This document shows, piece after piece, positions 53,581 to 64,000 of a DNA stretch of 64,000 nt; position 1 is the first letter of the stretch; every line of letters begins with the position of its first letter. The stretch comes from Bartonella sp. AU18XJBT (GTDB lineage: Bacteria; Pseudomonadota; Alphaproteobacteria; Rhizobiales; Rhizobiaceae). The notes beneath the pieces were generated by a model. That model did no database searches. It was not told where the DNA came from and was given only the letters and a program-made list of their open reading frames with translations. Location: assembly GCF_028618595.1 (NCBI RefSeq), contig NZ_JAQITE010000004.1, positions 1-64,000 on the forward strand, written 5' to 3'. A program made the position numbers and the translations under genes.

Positions 53581-54725
53581 GCTCATTTTATGACGCAGCC
53601 CGTTAGTATAGCGTAAATTGATAGGGCATCATCGTTTTATGTTTTTTATCCATATGCTTTTTCTTGTTTGTGATGTGCGATAGTATGGCTATTCATTGAT
53701 TCAATAGACGAAGATTTAAAATAAGGGAATCTTACGTTCTTTAGATCTCTCATGTAAATTGTAAAATAATGTGTTATGATTGTAAATCAATGCATTATTT
53801 ACGTTAGAAGAACAGACTATAACAATTTTTGAGCATAGAAACTACTGTGTATGTTATTTTACGGGATCATTTAAATGATAGAAATTAAGAGAAACTGTCT
53901 GCATTGATCTCGGTTTGTTATGTTAAAATGCGTTAGAGCCTGTTGGTTATTGTAAAATAGTTTATCGTTATTTGGAATGATTATAGGACGTGATTCGAAA
54001 CAAATACCTTCAGAGTTCTCATTTTTTACGGTTATTTGTGTAAGATTTTAAAAATCTACATTTTTATTTTTGTGGTGATTGCTGTTGGAAAAGTGATTCT
54101 ACTTTTACATAGTTTGATTTTTATAGGGTGGATACGTAGAAATTACGTTTTTTTTATTATGATCATCAGAGTTGTGAAAGAAACTATTTAAAAGTTATAA
54201 CGATCGTAGATTCTAATTGATGCTTCTTGGAATAAAATTGCTTCAAATTGGTGCATTTTAAACTTTTTTTGCCTAAATTTAGACATTTTTAAACGATTTG
54301 TAACTCTTTGATGTTTTTTTGCATAGAAGATGATAAGAATTTCTTGTTGTTTAAAGAATTTTATTCCATAGCAAGAATATTGCATCGGCTATCTTAGTGG
54401 TTGATGTGAGAGGACGATCGGGGAACCTCCTCCCCCCCCCGCGTGGATCCCCTAGATTGTCTGGCCTGACTGAGGATTTCCTCAGTCAGGCTTTTTGTAA
54501 TTGTTTAGGGGGTGTTGTAGGTGTTATTGGGGGAAGTCTAAGATCTGTTATTAGTTTCGCCTATGGTACCTGAATACGTAGAGGGGCAGGTCTTATTGGG
54601 CGGATAGTGTTAGCGTATTCATTTTCAATAACTTAATTTTTCTTTATTGAGGCATTGTTGAATGCTATAAGGAGAATCGTAAAAGGAATCTATGTTTGTG
54701 TTCTGTGATCTTTAGGTAAGAGATA
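53581..54725. other. Second part of the gene-poor region
   Basis: No ORF supported. Contains a 9-base C run (54432–54440) and a very strong terminator (54464–54496) without an obvious gene upstream on the plus strand. Confidence 0.5.
54464..54496 (+). terminator. Strong intrinsic terminator with no obvious gene
   Basis: gcctgactgagg (54464–54475) pairs perfectly with cctcagtcaggc (54480–54491) around attt, followed by ttttt. A textbook rho-independent terminator. With nothing coding upstream for over 2 kb, it may end a small RNA that includes the C run and a gggga/tcccc pair (about 54420–54452). Confidence 0.85.
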
Positions 54726-55102
54726 ATGGAATCTTTTTCTCGTCGTATTGTTTTTATTTTATTTATGTTTTTTATTTTTGGCGCTGTCTTTTTTGCTTCT
54801 CGAAGTGCTGTTGTTTATCAGTTTTTTTCCGATTGCTCTTCTTTTTCTTCTCAGAAGCTTGATGTAACGGAGGAGGAGTTGTTAGAGAGATTGTCCGTAT
54901 TTTTCCAGATATTATCAAGCATCTTTCTAAGATGAGTTCTCAACAGCAAGAGTTGTTTATTGCGCAGCTGCGTTGCGATGTAATTGCGCTTGCTTTTAAA
55001 AGTGGTCAGAGTCGTGAGCAGGCGCACAAATCTGGTGAAACTGTTGCTATGGCTTTCTCAAAAGCGATTTCTCGTCCTGCCATTACTAATGCTTATTTTT
55101 AG
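54726..55102 (+). pseudogene. Membrane-anchored/secreted protein, frameshifted
   Basis: The first frame gives a signal-anchor start (RIVFILFMFFIFGAVFFASRS) and LDVTEEELLERL. A shift near 54895–54905 then leads into IFPDIIKHLSKMSSQQQELFIAQLRCDVIALAFKSG, ending at 55102 (given as PDIIKHLSKM and LRCDVIALAF). Joined, it is about 124 residues with one membrane helix and a helical domain. Family unknown. Confidence 0.6.
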
Positions 55103-56419
55103 CTATTTTTTTTATCGCGCTTTTGGATTTTATTTTAAAGAGCGAGAGCTTTTCGTGAAGTTTTGAAAAAGTGTGAGGGGATAATCAATTGGTAAGGTAA
55201 TTAGCAAATTATCTTACTCAAAAGGTAAGCAATCAGAGTATAAGGATAATGTTGCAATCATTACAGGAGTGATAGCAAATCTATCAAGGGTGTTGCTCGC
55301 GTTAATCGCATTTTATATGCTAGTTGTTTTTTATTTGATATGAGAAAATAAAATTTTAAAGGATTTAAGATTCCTTTGTTCTACGGATTTTAGGATATTT
55401 ATTCACTTGTATGATTTGTGAAAATGAGGTGCAAGGTTGATAAGGTAATAGTCTGTAACAAAGAAAAAAATATTTGAATGAAGATTGAGAGGTCTATTTT
55501 TATTTAAAAAGGCTTTAGGGCTGTGAGTTTTCTAACATTTTTCAAAAAAACAGACAAAAGTAATTGTTAAGCTTTGCTGTAGGGACAAAGACGGATATGG
55601 CTTTTTTAGCATATTGTTTTATAATGATAATTTATCATTATTCATATTGAATAAGAATTTTAAGAATTGTAAAATTCTCTCATTTTAATTTGTCCATGGT
55701 GAAAAAATCAAAATCAGTTTCTTGTACATTCCAAGTGGGAGGCTAGTGTGGATAAAAGCTCTTTTAAAAAAGAAGTAAAAAGCTTCTTTGGGGCATCTTG
55801 AGAGCTAAAGGTCTGTTGCAATATTTTGAATTGGTAAAGAGTATGATGGTTTTAGTATATTTATGAATTTTTATGCGCAACGACGGGGGAGGCATTTGTG
55901 TGACATGTTGAGTTTTATCGGACATAAAGAGTGCTGTGGGTGTTTATTGACCAGAGAGAAGCGTTGATAACGGTTTATATTTTCTATGAAACTTTTTTGA
56001 TATTGAGGACCTTCGGTAAAAAGATGTTCTTGTCTCTCTTACTTTATGGGATTGATCTCAATAAAAAAAATAATAATCTTATGTAAAAAATGTTACATCT
56101 ATTTAAGATGTGATTTTTTTAATATAAAATTTAATATAAAAATTGAGTGATACAATAGTGATAGCAAAAATTTATAGCTTATATCATTTTATTTAATACG
56201 CTATAAGATTAATTATAGTCTCTTTATTTCTTTTATTTTATGATATAGAGAAATCTATAATTTGTGCATAAAGAGATTTTCTTCTGTTGCAGAATTTTAT
56301 CTTGAAATTGTCTTACTCTTTCCTTTTTCAAGCCGTTCTTTTGCTTTCTTTTTTTGTACAATACGTTCGCAAATTATTTGCAGCTAGAATTTGAGAATGT
56401 TTGAGTGAAGAGAAAGAAA
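55103..56419. other. 1.3-kb gap before the transglycosylase gene
   Basis: AT-rich, especially 56040–56300. No supported gene or RNA. Confidence 0.5.
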
Positions 56420-56929
56420 ATGCAATTTTTGAAAATCTTGTTAAATACAGCGTGTGCTGTATTTTTTGTATTTGATATAAGTTGGACTCATAATGTCTTA
56501 AATGTTGCGGAATCAGGAGAACCTTCAGTGATTGTTGCTTCTAAGATTCCTGATCGCCCTTATGAGTTTCTTATTCAGAAACTTGCGAATAAATATAATG
56601 TTCCCGTTAATTTAGCACATGCTGTTGTAAAAGTTGAAAGTAATTATAAGGCAGGTATAAAGGGGGCTGCTGGTGAAATAGGTTTGATGCAAATAAAACC
56701 CTCTACGGCACGAGGGTTGGGTTTTAGTGGTTCTGTACAGGATTTGTACGATCCAGCGACCAATCTTGAATATGGTATGCGTTATTTGGCACGGGCGTAT
56801 AAACTCAGTGGTGGAAGTACGTGTGGTACAATTCTTAAATATAACGCAGGTCATGCTGCAAAAAAAATGAATTCTATTTCGGCGAAATATTGCGCAAAAG
56901 TGAAAACTTATCTGGCTTCATTAAAATAA
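56420..56929 (+). CDS. Lytic transglycosylase (GH23, SLT domain)
   Basis: 169 residues from the ATG at 56420; a GTG five codons earlier is possible. N-terminal hydrophobic signal (LLNTACAVFFVFDI). The SLT core shows AVVKVESNYKAG (catalytic Glu), GLMQIKPSTARGLGF, LYDPATNLEYGMRYLARAY and LKYNAGHA. It cuts glycan strands to form anhydromuramyl ends, for wall remodelling or for assembly of envelope machines. Confidence 0.9.
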   Translation: MQFLKILLNTACAVFFVFDISWTHNVLNVAESGEPSVIVASKIPDRPYEFLIQKLANKYNVPVNLAHAVVKVESNYKAGIKGAAGEIGLMQIKPSTARGLGFSGSVQDLYDPATNLEYGMRYLARAYKLSGGSTCGTILKYNAGHAAKKMNSISAKYCAKVKTYLASLK

Positions 56930-57010
56930 AAACATCTTGTTAGACAGGTTTGCTATAAAATATTTTAAGATGCTATTTTCACGGAGCAGAAAATGTTTTA
57001 TAAATTAGTG

Positions 57011-57400
57011 CGTCAGTCGGCTGGGCAGCCGCGCTTGTCTAATGCTGAAATGCGGCAGGTGAGGAAAGTCCGGGCTCCATGGAAAGACGGTGCCGGGTAA
57101 CACCCGGCGGGGGTGACCCTAGGGAAAGTGCCACAGAAAGTAAACCGCCTATTTTTATAGGTAAGGGTGAAAGGGTGGAGTAAGAGCCCACCGCGCATTC
57201 AGTAATGAATGTGGCAAGGTAAACCCCACCGGGAGCAAGACCAAATAGAAATGACGTGCAAAATTTAATTTGCAGCCGATTTCCGGGCGAGTCATTCGGG
57301 TAGGTTGCACGAGGCGGGTGGTAACATCCGTCCCAGATGAATGGTTGCCATGTAAAGTGTAAGCTTTACTCTACAGAACCCGGCTTATAGGCCGACTGAT
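57011..57400 (+). ncRNA. rnpB: RNase P RNA (class A)
   Basis: The ends gtcagtcggc and ggccgactga pair (P1). Conserved core present: gaggaaagtccgggctcc near 57060, acagaaagtaaaccgcc near 57132, gagtaagagcccaccgcgc near 57178, and acagaacccggcttat near 57373 (quoted in short parts). It is the catalytic RNA that trims the 5' ends of tRNAs. About 270 bp before the dcw cluster. Confidence 0.96.
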
Positions 57401-57666
57401 ATTTCATGACGATACGCGATATTTTATAAGATCAATTATATATGCTCTTTTATGGAGTCTATGTGTTTGAAATGGACACTTGAGCAAAGAGTATTTTAAA
57501 AAATTATAACATTTCTTTAAGTATAATGCGTTAGGATCTGTTTTTGGATAACTTTAGTTTTTCGTTCATTGTGGTTAATATGAAAGTTGAAGGCTAGGTT
57601 ATTCTAAGATCAGTTGCTATGAGAGAGCTGTTGATTTGAGACAGCATAACTTCAAGACGGATTATT

Positions 57667-58665
57667 TTGATAAAGCAGGATCAAAGAGCTGAACGCCATA
57701 TTCCAGTGTTGTTGCAGCCAGTTTTGGCTGGGCTTATGCCATTGGTTGGAGCAAAAGTGATTGATGGCACCTTTGGTGCTGGTGGTTACACGTGCGCTTT
57801 GTTAAAGGCAGGGGCACAGGTGATCGCTCTTGATCGTGATCCTCATGCTATTAGTGCGGGACAATCGCTTGTTGAAGAATTTTTTCCACGACTTCGTTTG
57901 GTGCAAATGGAATTTTCACAGTTGGATCGCGTTGTTGAAGAGAAGGTAGACGCTGTTATTTTGGATATAGGCGTCTCTTCAATGCAGCTTGATGAAGCTG
58001 AAAGGGGATTTTCTTTTCAAAAAGATGGTCCATTGGACATGCGAATGGCTCAGACTGGTTTTACAGCCAGCGATGTTGTAAATCATTTAAAAGCAAGGGA
58101 TTTAGCACGTATTTTTAAGATATTAGGAGAAGAGCGTTATGCGGGGCGAATTGCACGGATGATTGAAAAGCGTCGTGTTATTCAGCCTTTTTTGCGTACA
58201 GGTGATTTGGCGTATGCTATTGAAGCGTTGATAGGACGTAAGCCGGGAGATCGCATTCATCCTGCAACACGTGTATTTCAGGCTCTTCGCATTTATGTTA
58301 ATGATGAAATTGGTGAATTGGCACGTGGCTTATTTGCTGCTGAACGCGTTTTAAAAGCTGGGGGGCGTTTGGGCGTTGTCAGTTTTCATTCTCTTGAAGA
58401 TCGTATGGTCAAAAGATTTTTTTCGGCTCGTTCAGGAGAATGTATGAGATCACGCTATCTGCCTGAAATAAAGGCTGCTCCAGCAACATTTTTTCCTTTG
58501 TTTAAAGGGGGGATTACGGCAACTAAAGAGGAGTTACAGAAAAATCCTCGTTCACGTTCTGCAAGGTTGCGTATTGGTGTACGCACTGAAGCAGAGGCTC
58601 TTGCAGCGGATATGAAATTATTTGGTTTAGCAGAGATTGCCAGTTTTGAAGGCAGCAAGAAATGA
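57667..58665 (+). CDS. rsmH: 16S rRNA (cytosine-1402 N4) methyltransferase
   Basis: 332 residues. [11 protein letters not shown] opens the fold; SAM motif [12 protein letters not shown]; then [21 protein letters not shown] and [11 protein letters not shown]. The only available starts after an in-frame stop are TTG 57667 (with aagacgg 6 bases before) or ATT, so a TTG start is the best choice. First gene of the dcw cluster; overlaps ftsL by ATGA. Confidence 0.95.
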   Translation: MIKQDQRAERHIPVLLQPVLAGLMPLVGAKVIDGTFGAGGYTCALLKAGAQVIALDRDPHAISAGQSLVEEFFPRLRLVQMEFSQLDRVVEEKVDAVILDIGVSSMQLDEAERGFSFQKDGPLDMRMAQTGFTASDVVNHLKARDLARIFKILGEERYAGRIARMIEKRRVIQPFLRTGDLAYAIEALIGRKPGDRIHPATRVFQALRIYVNDEIGELARGLFAAERVLKAGGRLGVVSFHSLEDRMVKRFFSARSGECMRSRYLPEIKAAPATFFPLFKGGITATKEELQKNPRSRSARLRIGVRTEAEALAADMKLFGLAEIASFEGSKK

Positions 58666-59066
58666 CAGTTTTTCGTACATTTGATATGATTTTAGTGTTG
58701 ATTATGATTTGTATGGCAGGTCTTACTTATAAAGTAAAATATGATGTTCAAAAACGAATGAACCAAGTTCGTCATCTTGAGCATGAAATTGCTGCAGCAA
58801 AAAATACGGTAAGTTTGCTTCGTGCTGAGTGGGCTGTGATGATAAGGCCTTCACGCATGCAAAAACTTGCGAAACGTTATCAAAAAGAACTTGGGTTAGA
58901 AGTTATACAGCCGCGTCAAGTCGTGGAGTTTAAAGACATTCCGGTACGGGTACATGATCAAATTGAAGAAGTGATTAAACAAAATATCTTGGAAGATAAT
59001 CAGGATATTTTGACAGATAATCGGGCTTCTCAGATCAATGGTGTTGTCCAAAAAGGCGCGCAGTAA
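58662..59066 (+). CDS. ftsL: Cell division protein FtsL
   Basis: 134 residues with one membrane helix (about 8–24, [17 protein letters not shown]) and a leucine-zipper-like coiled coil (30–60), the usual FtsL form. With FtsB and FtsQ it activates FtsI/FtsW at the septum. The longer C-terminal tail (from about 95) is common in Rhizobiales. Gene overlaps both neighbours. Confidence 0.85.
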   Translation: MTVFRTFDMILVLIMICMAGLTYKVKYDVQKRMNQVRHLEHEIAAAKNTVSLLRAEWAVMIRPSRMQKLAKRYQKELGLEVIQPRQVVEFKDIPVRVHDQIEEVIKQNILEDNQDILTDNRASQINGVVQKGAQ

Positions 59067-60808
59067 TGAAATCGACTTTTTTATTCTCACAGAAGAAAAA
59101 GCGCTTAAAGAATTCGTTGAATAATCAGAATGTTTCTGTTCGTCGTCCCTATTCTAGTCGTCCACGTTTGCTTTTTTCGTTGTTTTGCTTTTTAATTTTA
59201 TATGGCATCATGGGAGCTTGCCTTATCTCTTATGGGTTGGAAGGTGGACAGATTGAAGAAGCAAAAGGTCCAGGAGTTCTTCAATTAATGGCACGGCCTG
59301 ATATCGTTGATCGTAATGGTCGTTTATTGGCGACAGATATTAAAACTTATTCACTTTTTGCTGAGCCACGACGTATTATTGATGTGGATGAAACAATTGA
59401 ATTGCTCTCAACAGTTTTGCCTGATCTTAATTGGCAGGAAACCTATAAGCGCTTAAAAAGGAAATCTGGTTTTTCTTGGATACAGCGTGGGTTAACACCA
59501 ATGCAGAAGACGCAAATTATGGCTCTTGGTATACCAGGGATTGGTTTTCGGACTGAAATTCGTCGTTTTTATCCTGATGGATCTGTAACTTCCCATATTC
59601 TCGGTATGGTGAATGTTGATAATCAGGGCATTGCAGGTATGGAAAAATATATTGATGATGCGGGGTTGAGTGCTTTGCGTGCCGCTGGTCTTGCCATGGA
59701 AGAATCATTAAAACAAGTTCAGCTTTCGATTGATGTGCGTGTTCAGGCAATTGTTCATGATGAACTTATTCAGGCTATGAAGCGTTATAGGGCAATTGCT
59801 GCAGGAGCTGTTATTTTAAATATACATACGGGGGAAGTTTTGGCTTTGGCATCACTACCAGATTTTGATCCTGGAAATCCTATTGAAGCTTTAAAAAGTG
59901 ATCGTCTCAATAGGATGACGGCAGGAGCTTTTGAAATGGGATCGATCATTAAAAGTTTTACAACCGCCATGGCTCTTGATTCCAATATTTTTCATTTAAA
60001 CAGTATTATTGATGCTTCAAAGCCAATAAAAGCAAGTAGTGGGTATACCATTCATGATTTTCACGGAAAAAATCGACCCTTAACGTTATGGGAGGTTTTT
60101 ATTTATTCTTCCAATATTGGTTCTGCTAAGGAAGCATTGGCCATAGGAATTGACGGACATCGTAATTTTTTGAAACGACTTGGTTTACTTGATCGAATGA
60201 CAACGGAATTACCTGAAGTTGCACATCCTATTGTGCCACCTCATTGGAAAGATATTCATTCTATGACGATCTCTTTTGGGCATGGTATGGCAACAACGCC
60301 CTTGCAAACAGCTGTCGGGGCTGCTGCTTTAGTAAATGGTGGTTGGTTGATTGAACCTACGTTTTTAAAACGTACAAAAGAACAGGCTGTGCAACATGCA
60401 AAACAAGTTTTACAGGCCAAAACGAGTCAAAATATGCGTTATCTTTATAAGTTAAACAGTGATATTGGTTCGGGGCGTAATGCAAAAGTAGAAGGTTATC
60501 GCGTTGGTGGCAAAACAGGAACAGCCGAAAAAGTTGAAAATGGAAAATATTCTAAAACAAAAAATTTCAATAGTTTTCTTGCTGCTTTTCCTATTGAGAA
60601 TCCTTCCTATGTTGTTTTAACAATTATTGATGAACCAAAGCCTGAAGAGGGACAGCGTTCAGCAACAGCCGCAATGAATGCTGGACCAATGCTTGCTAAT
60701 ATTGTTCGTCGCACAGCTAGTTTTCTTGGTGTAAAACCCGATTTTAAAAAAGAATATGAGCCTCTTTTAAGTAAAAAGAGCAATTCAAGTTTCGTTAAAC
60801 AACAGTAA
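59066..60808 (+). CDS. ftsI: Penicillin-binding protein 3 (septal transpeptidase)
   Basis: 580 residues. Membrane anchor at about 35–55; N-terminal pedestal domain; transpeptidase motifs S293-I-I-K296, S348-S-N350 and K483-T-G485. It cross-links septal peptidoglycan and is the target of many beta-lactams. Start overlaps the ftsL stop (TAATG). Confidence 0.96.
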   Translation: MKSTFLFSQKKKRLKNSLNNQNVSVRRPYSSRPRLLFSLFCFLILYGIMGACLISYGLEGGQIEEAKGPGVLQLMARPDIVDRNGRLLATDIKTYSLFAEPRRIIDVDETIELLSTVLPDLNWQETYKRLKRKSGFSWIQRGLTPMQKTQIMALGIPGIGFRTEIRRFYPDGSVTSHILGMVNVDNQGIAGMEKYIDDAGLSALRAAGLAMEESLKQVQLSIDVRVQAIVHDELIQAMKRYRAIAAGAVILNIHTGEVLALASLPDFDPGNPIEALKSDRLNRMTAGAFEMGSIIKSFTTAMALDSNIFHLNSIIDASKPIKASSGYTIHDFHGKNRPLTLWEVFIYSSNIGSAKEALAIGIDGHRNFLKRLGLLDRMTTELPEVAHPIVPPHWKDIHSMTISFGHGMATTPLQTAVGAAALVNGGWLIEPTFLKRTKEQAVQHAKQVLQAKTSQNMRYLYKLNSDIGSGRNAKVEGYRVGGKTGTAEKVENGKYSKTKNFNSFLAAFPIENPSYVVLTIIDEPKPEEGQRSATAAMNAGPMLANIVRRTASFLGVKPDFKKEYEPLLSKKSNSSFVKQQ

Positions 60809-60831
60809 AATAAATACAAAGGTGCATCGTT

Positions 60832-62283
60832 ATGTTGTTTGGAACAGTTTTTACAGAATGTCTTGAAGATCAGAATCTTTCTTCAATGGAAATAACAGGA
60901 ATCAGTGCAGATTCTCGACAAGTCTTACCAGGCTATGTTTTTGTCGCTGTTCAAGGAAAAAAAAGTGATGGAAGAAACTATATAGATGATGCGATAAAGC
61001 GTGGCGCACGAGCAATTGTTACAGATTGTCATGCTGTTCTTGAGGATTTATCTGTTCCCATTTTACGTGTTTCTAATGTTCGTCATAGTTTAGCGTTGGC
61101 AGCTGCACGTTTTTACGGTTCTCAGCCTGACACGGTCGTTGCTGTTACTGGTACAAGTGGTAAAACATCTGTTGTCTCTTTTATTCGGCAAATTTGGACC
61201 CATGTTGGATTTTGTGCTGCGAGTATAGGAACGGTTGGTGTTGTTTCTCCTAAACGGAATATTTATGGTTCTCTCACAACACCTGATGCGGTCGTCTTGC
61301 ATCGTCTTCTTTGTGAAATTTCTCATGAAGGTGTGACTCATGCAGCTCTTGAAGCTTCTTCGCATGGGCTTGATCAAGGGCGACTTGATGGAGTCCGTTT
61401 AACGGCTGGTGCCTTTACCAATTTAGGGCGAGATCACATGGATTATCATACGGGGGTAGAGGATTATTTGCAGGCTAAAATGAGGTTGTTTGATACACTT
61501 TTGCCTGTATCTGCTCCTGCGTTGATTTTTGCTGATGATGTCTATTCACAAAAGGTTATTGATATTGTTACACAAGCGCACCGCCGTGTCTTGACAATTG
61601 GTCGTAAGGGGCAATTTATCACGATTAATCGTGTCGAACATCAACGCTCAAAACAGTGTATTGAGTGTCGTGTGGAAAATAATATTTATACATTTAATTT
61701 GCCTTTAGCTGGAGATTTTCAGGTAGCCAATGCGCTTATGGCAGCGGGGTTAGCAATTGCAACGGGTGTTGCACCTCGTAAGGTTTTTTCTGCGGTTGAA
61801 ACTTTGCAGGGGGCACCTGGGCGGTTGGAATTGGTTGGAAAGACAGAAAATAATGCGCCTGTTTATATTGATTATGCCCATAAACCAGAAGCTTTGGAGC
61901 AGGTTTTGCTTTCTGTTCGTCCCTTTACGCAAGGGCGTTTGATCGTTGTTTTTGGTTGTGGAGGTGATCGTGATCAAGGAAAAAGACCTTTGATGGGAAA
62001 AATTGCGGCGGATAAAGCGGATATTGTTATTGTAACGGATGATAATCCCCGCACAGAAGTGCCAGAAAAAATACGCAAGGATATTTTACAGGCAGTGCCA
62101 ACAGCAATAGAGATAGCAGATCGTGGTGAGGCTATTTCTTACGCGGTGGAGCTTTTGAAAGCTGGTGATACACTCATCATTGCTGGAAAAGGTCATGAGG
62201 ATGGCCAAATTATAGGGCAGACAACTTATCCTTTTTCAGATCGTCTGAAAGCGATAGAAGCTCTAGAGGACCGAAAGAAATGA
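60832..62283 (+). CDS. murE: UDP-MurNAc-L-Ala-D-Glu:meso-diaminopimelate ligase
   Basis: 483 residues. Mur ligase ATP site VTGTSGKTS (105–113); the DNPR motif (404–407) marks diaminopimelate as the added amino acid. Central [19 protein letters not shown] is typical. Adds the third residue of the stem peptide. 23 bp after ftsI, overlaps murF by ATGA. Confidence 0.96.
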   Translation: MLFGTVFTECLEDQNLSSMEITGISADSRQVLPGYVFVAVQGKKSDGRNYIDDAIKRGARAIVTDCHAVLEDLSVPILRVSNVRHSLALAAARFYGSQPDTVVAVTGTSGKTSVVSFIRQIWTHVGFCAASIGTVGVVSPKRNIYGSLTTPDAVVLHRLLCEISHEGVTHAALEASSHGLDQGRLDGVRLTAGAFTNLGRDHMDYHTGVEDYLQAKMRLFDTLLPVSAPALIFADDVYSQKVIDIVTQAHRRVLTIGRKGQFITINRVEHQRSKQCIECRVENNIYTFNLPLAGDFQVANALMAAGLAIATGVAPRKVFSAVETLQGAPGRLELVGKTENNAPVYIDYAHKPEALEQVLLSVRPFTQGRLIVVFGCGGDRDQGKRPLMGKIAADKADIVIVTDDNPRTEVPEKIRKDILQAVPTAIEIADRGEAISYAVELLKAGDTLIIAGKGHEDGQIIGQTTYPFSDRLKAIEALEDRKK

Positions 62284-63701
62284 CAGCTTTATGGGGTAAG
62301 CAAGCACTTGTTGCTGCAATTAATGGTGTTGTAATGGGAAGCATGCCAGAAACTTTTTCTGGGGTTTCCATTGATAGCCGTACTCTTGTGGAAGGTGATA
62401 TTTTTTTCTGCATTAAGGGGCATCATCTTGACGGTCATGATTTTGCTGCGCAAGCTTATGAACGAGGTGCAGGCGTTCTTATCGTTTCAGAACACCGTTT
62501 GAGGGATATGAAAAAGATATCGGCTCCACTTATTGTTGTTCCTGATGTTTTGCAAGCCCTAGAAAAACTTGCACAAGCGGCACGCAAACGTTCAAGAGCT
62601 AAGATTATCGCGATAACGGGATCGGTGGGAAAAACAACGACAAAAGAAGCTTTGAAACAAGTACTTGCAACGGCTGGGAACGTTCATGCGAATCTCGCTT
62701 CTTTAAACAATTGCTGGGGGGTTCCACTCACTTTAGCACGGATGCCTATGGAGAGTAATTATGGTATCTTTGAAATTGGCATGAATCATAGAGATGAAAT
62801 TCGCCCTCTGGTCAAACTGGTTTGTCCGCATGTTGCTCTTATTACGCATATTTGTGCAGGACATATGGGTTTTTTCAAAAATCTTGAAGAAATAGCAACG
62901 GCAAAAGCTGAAATTTTTGAAGGATTAGATGAGAAAGGCATTGCCATTTTAAATGCGGATAGTGATTTTTTTTCTTATCTCGTTCAAAAAGCAAAGAAAT
63001 GCGGTGTAAAGGAAATTCTAAGCTTTGGTGAGACTGAAAATGCTGATTATCAAGCGCGAGAGATACGTCTCCTAACAGATCGTTCTTCTATGATTGTACA
63101 TATTAGAGGGCGGGATATGGAGGTTCAAATTGGTGCTCCCGGACGCCATATTGTGCAAAATTGTTTAGGGGTTATTGCTGCTTGTGATGCTATGGGGGTT
63201 GAGTTAGAGCCTGTTTTTCTTTCTTTTCGCCATTTTTCTTCTCAAAAGGGGAGAGGTGTTCGTTATCGACTGTCTTTATCAAATGGGGGTGAATTTTATC
63301 TCATTGATGAAAGCTATAATGCAAATCCTGCTTCTATGCTTGCTGCGCTTGAGCTTCTTGCTACAGGACCAGTTGGGAAAGAGGGGCGGCGAATTGCTAT
63401 TTTAGGGGATATGCTAGAGTTAGGGGAGTATAGTGAAAAGCTTCATCGTGATTTAATAAAACCAATACGTCTTTCCGGTGCTAATCCGGTTTTTCTATTT
63501 GGTGAGGCGATGAAATCTTTAGTCAGTGATTTGTCTGCTGGTGTTAGGGTTTATTATGCTGAAAATATTGAGAAAATTTTGGCGCTTCTTTTAGCTGAAA
63601 TTTCTTCTGGGGATCTGCTTATGGTTAAATCATCCAATAGCCTTTGTTCATCAAATATTGTGACTGCTTTGCTTGATCACTATAAAGCGGTTTCTTCATA
63701 G
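62280..63701 (+). CDS. murF: UDP-MurNAc-tripeptide:D-Ala-D-Ala ligase
   Basis: 473 residues. ATP site ITGSVGKTT (112–120); [16 protein letters not shown]-like segment and [10 protein letters not shown] are family marks; the C-terminal domain has [12 protein letters not shown]. Adds D-Ala-D-Ala to complete the pentapeptide. Coupled to murE. Confidence 0.96.
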   Translation: MTALWGKQALVAAINGVVMGSMPETFSGVSIDSRTLVEGDIFFCIKGHHLDGHDFAAQAYERGAGVLIVSEHRLRDMKKISAPLIVVPDVLQALEKLAQAARKRSRAKIIAITGSVGKTTTKEALKQVLATAGNVHANLASLNNCWGVPLTLARMPMESNYGIFEIGMNHRDEIRPLVKLVCPHVALITHICAGHMGFFKNLEEIATAKAEIFEGLDEKGIAILNADSDFFSYLVQKAKKCGVKEILSFGETENADYQAREIRLLTDRSSMIVHIRGRDMEVQIGAPGRHIVQNCLGVIAACDAMGVELEPVFLSFRHFSSQKGRGVRYRLSLSNGGEFYLIDESYNANPASMLAALELLATGPVGKEGRRIAILGDMLELGEYSEKLHRDLIKPIRLSGANPVFLFGEAMKSLVSDLSAGVRVYYAENIEKILALLLAEISSGDLLMVKSSNSLCSSNIVTALLDHYKAVSS

Positions 63702-63722
63702 TTTTAAGAGGTTTTTTGTACC

Positions 63723-64000
63723 ATGATGCTGTTTTTTTCTTCGTTTAGTGATTGGCTTCCAGGTGTGAATGTATTTCGTTATATTACTTTTCGCACGATA
63801 GCGGCTATGCTTACTTCGGGGCTTATCGTCTTTTTATTTGGACCTAGCATCATTGCTTCTCTTAAATTGCGGCAGGGTAAGGGGCAACCGATTCGTGCTG
63901 ATGGTCCTCAAACACATTTTAAAAAGGCTGGAACACCTACAATGGGTGGATTGATGATTTTAACTGGCATTGTAGTATCGGCATTTTTGTGGTGTAATTT
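63723..64000 (+). CDS. mraY: Phospho-MurNAc-pentapeptide translocase, N-terminal part (cut by the window)
   Basis: 92 codons seen. Membrane helices ([20 protein letters not shown]) and the conserved [23 protein letters not shown] region (blocks [16 protein letters not shown]) identify MraY, which makes lipid I. Start ATG 63723 or 63726. 22 bp after murF. Confidence 0.93.
   Translation, partial: MMLFFSSFSDWLPGVNVFRYITFRTIAAMLTSGLIVFLFGPSIIASLKLRQGKGQPIRADGPQTHFKKAGTPTMGGLMILTGIVVSAFLWCN

Noticed and set aside
54188-54385. 65-codon minus-strand ORF
   Set aside because: Lysine/phenylalanine-rich as expected for chance frames in AT-rich sequence; no site.
57405-57420. Another copy of the tatcgcgta loop (reverse strand)
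   Set aside because: Only nine bases match and no flanking stem pairs; chance occurrence.

Overview
The window is a piece of an alphaproteobacterial chromosome, most likely Bartonella. The evidence is AT-rich DNA with long gene-poor gaps, the order carA–GatB/YqeY protein–dnaG–rpoD typical of Rhizobiales, a homologue of the Brucella/Bartonella periplasmic immunogen BP26, an A-type RNase P RNA, and the division/cell-wall (dcw) cluster. I worked by reading alone. Family names come from motifs I recognise, not from searches.

Region 1 (1–21351) is a Mu-like prophage, tightly packed and richer in G+C than its surroundings. It enters the window part-way through its left end. A block of about 0.6 kb, holding the end of a ParB-like gene, a small conserved gene and the start of the transposase gene, occurs twice at an offset of exactly 1091 bp. 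The first transposase copy is broken; the second (1651–3633) is full length with a DDE triad. The order then follows Mu: transposition ATPase B, small early genes, DUF3164, GemA, a Mor-type activator, endolysin/holin/two spanins, gp25–gp27-like proteins, large terminase, portal, MuF-type head protein with a probable toxin-like nuclease tail, protease/scaffold, decoration protein, major capsid protein, gp36- and gp37-like proteins. A short P2-like baseplate series (V, W, J, I) follows. There the phage stops: no sheath, tube, tape measure or tail fibre follows, and the gpG gene is frameshifted, so the element looks defective. Two copies of one dyad promoter stand before the lysis operon and the head operon, directly downstream of the Mor gene, and probably form the late switch. 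Two hairpins with the same loop but different, still-paired stems lie between the transposase and ATPase genes.

Region 2 (21352–40222) is host core chromosome with decayed patches: a secreted DUF1460-type lipoprotein, a frameshifted Tet-type exporter, carA, the GatB/YqeY protein, ubiC, a GlsB/YeaQ membrane protein, a Na/Pi cotransporter, a YbdG-like mechanosensitive channel, dnaG, rpoD (with three short tandem repeats in its leader), a YcgN-type cysteine-cluster protein, the BP26 homologue and a CAU-anticodon tRNA.

Region 3 (about 41.9–45.9 kb) is an accessory islet downstream of the tRNA. It has two convergent overlapping small genes, one an XRE-type repressor, each preceded by the same palindrome. 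It also has a wrecked beta-helix gene, two small unknown genes, a DUF1508 gene and a second XRE regulator. It looks like phage or plasmid debris with a surviving switch.

Region 4 (46.2–64 kb) holds a DUF475 (TerC-like) membrane protein, pncA, an unrecognised hydrolase-like protein, ettA, and an ArsR–methyltransferase fusion whose methyltransferase half has lost a segment and which is preceded by a perfect palindrome. A 2.4-kb gene-poor stretch follows; it carries a diverged copy of the repeat flanking the prophage end and an orphan strong terminator. Then come a lytic transglycosylase, rnpB and the start of the dcw cluster (rsmH, ftsL, ftsI, murE, murF, mraY). No mraZ lies between rnpB and rsmH.
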